Assembly (NCBI GenBank): GCA_003021325.1
Contig: PXQM01000044.1
Span: forward strand, 1 to 14,859
DNA: 14,859 nt
Reading direction: 5' to 3'
DNA from: Halobacteriales archaeon QH_10_70_21
GTDB taxonomy: Archaea > Halobacteriota > Halobacteria > Halobacteriales > Haloarculaceae
Below, piece by piece: positions 13,140-14,859 of the stretch (the stretch's first letter is position 1; each line of letters starts with the position of its first letter). Below the pieces are notes generated by a model that was not told the DNA's origin, did no database searches, and was given only the letters and a program-made list of their open reading frames with translations. A program made the position numbers and the translations under genes.

Positions 13140-13318
13140 CTATCGGTCGGTATGGCGGGCGTACCGACGACTGTCGGTGGCCGGACGGGGCGGCGCCTCG
13201 ATGGTCGTTCGACCGTCTCGTCGGTGACGGTCCACGCGGCAGCCTCCGGGGCACCGTCGCGCCACGCCTCGGCGATGGACGCAGCCCCGCCCGGACCCCG
13301 GTCGGCAGGACTGCTCTC
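13140..13318 (-). other. Gap with a possible coding relic
   Basis: The 257-bp gap 13069-13325 holds no full gene. On the minus strand, an open stretch just after a TAG at 13319-13321 reads like acidic haloarchaeal protein (AASIAEAWRDGAPEAAAWTV, then TDETVERP) before turning into arginine-rich nonsense. It has no start codon. It might be a fragment of a lost gene, but the evidence is only composition. Confidence 0.2.
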
Positions 13319-13325
13319 CTACCGG

Positions 13326-13655
13326 TTATCGTACAGGTACCACCTCGCGGGAGAGCGCCAGCTCCGGCCCCGGGAGCGCGACTCCGGGCGCTCCGGCGAG
13401 ATACGCGCCGACGAGCAGGTACGGAAGGACGGCAACGACTCCGGCGACCGCGCCTGCAGCGGAGCCGTCACGCCCGGCCCTGCGGTCGAGGTGTCCGGCC
13501 AGCCCGCCGCCGAGCACCTCCGACAGCGGCAGGAACGACACGAGGACGCCCACGACGCCGCCGACGAGGCCGTTGCGGAGGACGCCGAGGCGCCGCTCCG
13601 GCCCGGACTCGCTGTTCGATTCACGGTTCTTCGATGGACGGTCGGAAACACTCAT
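13326..13655 (-). CDS. DUF5518-type membrane protein
   Basis: This 109-aa protein has a polar N-terminus (MSVSDRPSKNRESNSESGPE) and two hydrophobic segments. The first has GLVGGVVGVLVSFLPLSEVLGGGLAGHL (about 29-56, shown in motif form only by its SFLP and LGGGLAGHL parts), the second is about 67-90 (GAVAGVVAVLPYLLVGAYLA). The FLP-x-S-x-x-LGGxxAGxL pattern and the following glycine-rich helix are those of haloarchaeal DUF5518 proteins, whose function is unknown. The ATG at 13655 is chosen because upstream in-frame sequence to 13811 is not protein-like. A TATAAAC box on the minus strand at 13731-13737 would give a leader of about 50 nt. Confidence 0.7.
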   Translation of the reverse strand: MSVSDRPSKNRESNSESGPERRLGVLRNGLVGGVVGVLVSFLPLSEVLGGGLAGHLDRRAGRDGSAAGAVAGVVAVLPYLLVGAYLAGAPGVALPGPELALSREVVPVR

Positions 13656-13730
13656 TGGTGGAACCCACTCGTATCCACGCCGTCCCCCTCGGTGGGGTTT
13701 GCTCCCAGCGTGGTGGGACCGTTTATACCG

Positions 13731-13737
13731 CGACGAA
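13731..13737 (-). promoter_or_regulatory. Possible box A for the DUF5518 gene
   Basis: TATAAAC on the minus strand (GTTTATA on the plus strand). It is the best TATA match near this gene, but lies about 79 nt from the ATG, so the mRNA would have a leader. The element is nearly symmetric and could also serve the plus strand, where no gene follows closely. Confidence 0.35.
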
Positions 13738-13819
13738 TCCTCGTCGCCGTCTCCGGGTTCGCGGACACCCTCGCCGTCACCGTCGAAACGTGCCGGCAGT
13801 CGGTTCCGCACGGGGTGCG

Positions 13820-14003
13820 TCAGCTACCCACCGCTAAAGCGGTGGGCTTGTCGGTGGACTCCCGTTCAAACTCCAGACCGGAGTGGACGTTGGACACGTC
13901 GCTCACGTTCAACGTCGCCGACTTCAGGGCAACCTGACCGTTGCCCAACCCATCGGGACGTTTGCCCGATGGTAAAGCTGAGACTGATGTAGCCCCTCGG
14001 GGC
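13820..14003 (-). mobile_element. IS200/IS605 (IS1341-type) right-end relic without tnpB
   Basis: The minus strand ends in CCCACCGCTTTAGCGGTGGG followed by TAGCTGAC, the kind of terminal hairpin found at the right end of haloarchaeal IS1341/TnpB elements. The open frame through it reads RPDGLGNGQVALKSATLN, then HSGLEFERESTDKPTALAVG and a stop at 13820-13822. This resembles the extreme 3' end of haloarchaeal tnpB-type elements as I recall them. No TnpB catalytic region and no TnpA is present; upstream of about 14003 the DNA belongs to the promoter of the 14085 gene. The left border is uncertain and set where the hairpin series stops. A direct comparison with IS families was not possible, so the assignment rests on recognition of this end sequence. 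Confidence 0.6.
13821..14003 (-). ncRNA. Orphan omega-RNA-like structured RNA (IS605 right end)
   Basis: Five hairpins follow each other on the minus strand, listed here 5' to 3'. They are GCCCC/GGGGC (13992-14003); CCATCGGG/CCCGATGG (13950-13972, 7-nt loop); GGGCAAC/GTTGCCC (13927-13946, 6-nt loop); ACTCC/GGAGT (13870-13884, 5-nt loop); and the terminal 9-bp CCCACCGCT/AGCGGTGGG (13827-13846). TnpB nucleases use an RNA made from exactly this end of the element, whose last bases lie in flanking DNA and act as guide. Here the guide would begin at about 13820 and run leftward. Haloarchaea are known to make stable RNAs overlapping the 3' ends of IS1341-type genes. Transcription of this copy is not shown; no clear promoter is seen. 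Confidence 0.5.
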
Positions 14004-14053
14004 CGCGGCCATCGACGTGTCGGGGTGCGGTCCGCTACGGACGCCGGCGTAAC

Positions 14054-14060
14054 ACTATAC
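14054..14060 (+). promoter_or_regulatory. Box A for the amphi-Trp gene
   Basis: ACTATAC, centred 28 nt upstream of the ATG at 14085, fits a leaderless start. It lies just outside the IS605-type relic. Confidence 0.6.
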
Positions 14061-14084
14061 GTTCGGCGCGCAATACGTTCACGT

Positions 14085-14522
14085 ATGGCCGACGAGACCA
14101 TCTTCGAGAACGAGACGGAGCGCAGCCACCGGGCCATCGCGTCGTACCTACACCGGGTGGCCGACGCGTTCGACGACAGGAGTCTCGTCCCGGTCGACGA
14201 GGACGGGACGGTTACGGTGACGCCGCCGGAGGAGGCGACCTTCGAGGTCGAACTCGAGCGCGAGGAGGGCCTGCTCGAACTCGAGTTCGAGGTCGAGTGG
14301 CCGAAGCGGGAGGGCGACGTCGACACCGACGCGACCGCGAGCAGGGCGAGCTTCGAGCTCTACGAGGACGCCGCCGGCGAGTGGCGCTGGCGTCTCGTCC
14401 ACGACAACGGGAACATCATCGCCGACGGCGGCGAGGGCTACTCCTCCCGGCAGAAGGCCAGACAGGGAATCGACAGCGTCAAGCGGAACGCCCGGAACGC
14501 GCCGGTCGAGACACAGGAGTGA
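14085..14522 (+). CDS. amphi-Trp domain plus HVO_2922/DUF1508-type protein
   Basis: This 145-aa acidic cytoplasmic protein has two parts. The first 75 residues match the amphi-Trp pattern: an opening strand ETIFENETERS, a helix with YLHRVADAF, strands around TVTVTPPEE and FEVELEREEG, and a closing strand ending FEVEWP. Residues 88-136 form a YegP/HVO_2922-like DUF1508 unit: FELYEDAAGEWRWRLVHDNG, then GEGYSSRQKARQGIDSVKRN. Both modules are common in haloarchaea, often as separate or fused small proteins; no biochemical role is established. The start is fixed by the box A and the domain boundary. It is monocistronic, flanked by the IS605-type relic and a converging gene 54 bp downstream. Confidence 0.85.
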   Translation: MADETIFENETERSHRAIASYLHRVADAFDDRSLVPVDEDGTVTVTPPEEATFEVELEREEGLLELEFEVEWPKREGDVDTDATASRASFELYEDAAGEWRWRLVHDNGNIIADGGEGYSSRQKARQGIDSVKRNARNAPVETQE

Positions 14523-14576
14523 CCGAGGGGCGGCGCCGTTCCGGTGTCCGCGACCTGAGAGGATACCAGACCTTCG

Positions 14577-14859
14577 TCAGGCCCGGTCCTGTGCGCGCTG
14601 AATCCATTCGCCCGCGCGGTCCTCGCTCACGCCGGCGGCCGGCGCGACCTCCTCGGCGCTCATCGTCGCCAGGTCGCCCTGCGTGCTGATGCCGGCGTCC
14701 TCGAGCCGGGCCGAGTACGTCTTGCCGATGCCGTCGATGTCGACGACCGGGGCGCTCCCGGCCTCGTCGGCGTCGGCTGGCTCGTCTGCGGCAGCCTCTG
14801 CGGCGTCGGGTGTTCCGGCGGCGACGGTGGTGGCGGTGTCGGTCGCTTCGTCAGCGGCG
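14577..14859 (-). CDS. Helix-hairpin-helix domain protein, C-terminal part only
   Basis: The minus-strand frame is open from the right edge to a TGA at 14577-14579, giving 93 complete codons. The N-terminal visible part is an Ala/Asp/Glu-rich linker (for example DAAEAAADEPADADEAG). Then comes a compact domain: VVDIDGIGKTYSARLEDAGI, STQGDLATMSAEEVAAAAGV, SEDRAGEWIQRAQDRA. The GIGxxYxxxLxxAGI start is the helix-hairpin-helix signature of the DUF4332/RNA polymerase alpha-tail-like type, used for DNA or protein binding. This kind of tail is found on various haloarchaeal proteins, so the full protein's role cannot be told without the missing N-terminus. It converges on the amphi-Trp gene. Confidence 0.8.
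   Translation of the reverse strand, partial: AADEATDTATTVAAGTPDAAEAAADEPADADEAGSAPVVDIDGIGKTYSARLEDAGISTQGDLATMSAEEVAPAAGVSEDRAGEWIQRAQDRA

Noticed and set aside
14001..14010. GGCCGCGGCC perfect palindrome
   Set aside because: Short GC-only palindromes are frequent by chance in this composition. It overlaps the edge of the IS605-type relic but shows no other signal.

Overview
The window looks like the chromosome of a haloarchaeon (class Halobacteria). The DNA is very GC-rich, with G/C at most third codon positions. The proteins are strongly acidic (runs of D and E). Many starts have a TATA-like box A about 26-30 nt upstream of the ATG, which fits leaderless mRNAs. Several families are typical of this class: halocyanin-like cupredoxin, PGF-CTERM-type surface proteins, SHOCT membrane proteins, DUF5518, amphi-Trp plus HVO_2922-like, and membrane-anchored winged-helix regulators. 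No tRNA, rRNA or CRISPR array was found.

Layout. 1-720 (minus): a bifunctional-nuclease-family gene directly abutting hisE, which runs off the left edge. 839-1600 (plus): an SDR oxidoreductase, divergent from that pair. 1718-2752 (minus): an unrecognised acidic protein, divergent from an S66 (LD-carboxypeptidase/MccF-type) peptidase at 2995-4047 (plus). 4110-4298 (plus): a 62-aa two-helix membrane protein, converging on the remains of an MFS transporter gene (4295-4637, minus). 4679-7245 (minus): two secreted proteins with C-terminal sorting tails, one of whose tails is out of frame. 7565-8155 (plus): a TetR regulator with a 14-bp palindrome between box A and start. 8163-9056 (minus): a degenerate, N-terminally truncated PfkB sugar kinase, followed upstream by a broken mutL (9122-11039, minus). 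11152-13655 (minus): a Tat-exported cupredoxin overlapping a SHOCT membrane protein, then a membrane-anchored winged-helix protein and a DUF5518 protein. 13821-14003: a multi-hairpin relic of an IS200/IS605 (IS1341-type) right end, resembling an orphan TnpB omega-RNA. 14085-14522 (plus): an amphi-Trp/HVO_2922-type protein. 14577-14859 (minus): the C-terminus of a helix-hairpin-helix protein.

The main theme is gene damage. Five reading-frame breaks can be read directly. Two are in the MFS remnant, one of them next to a G6 run. One separates the sorting tail of a surface protein. One is at a (CG)4 run near the 3' end of the cupredoxin gene. One is in mutL, together with loss of roughly 32-35 codons. 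Because mutL is itself broken, real decay in a mismatch-repair-impaired lineage is possible, but indel errors in the assembly would look similar. The second item of interest is the orphan IS605-type structured RNA at 13821-14003, which has no tnpB beside it.
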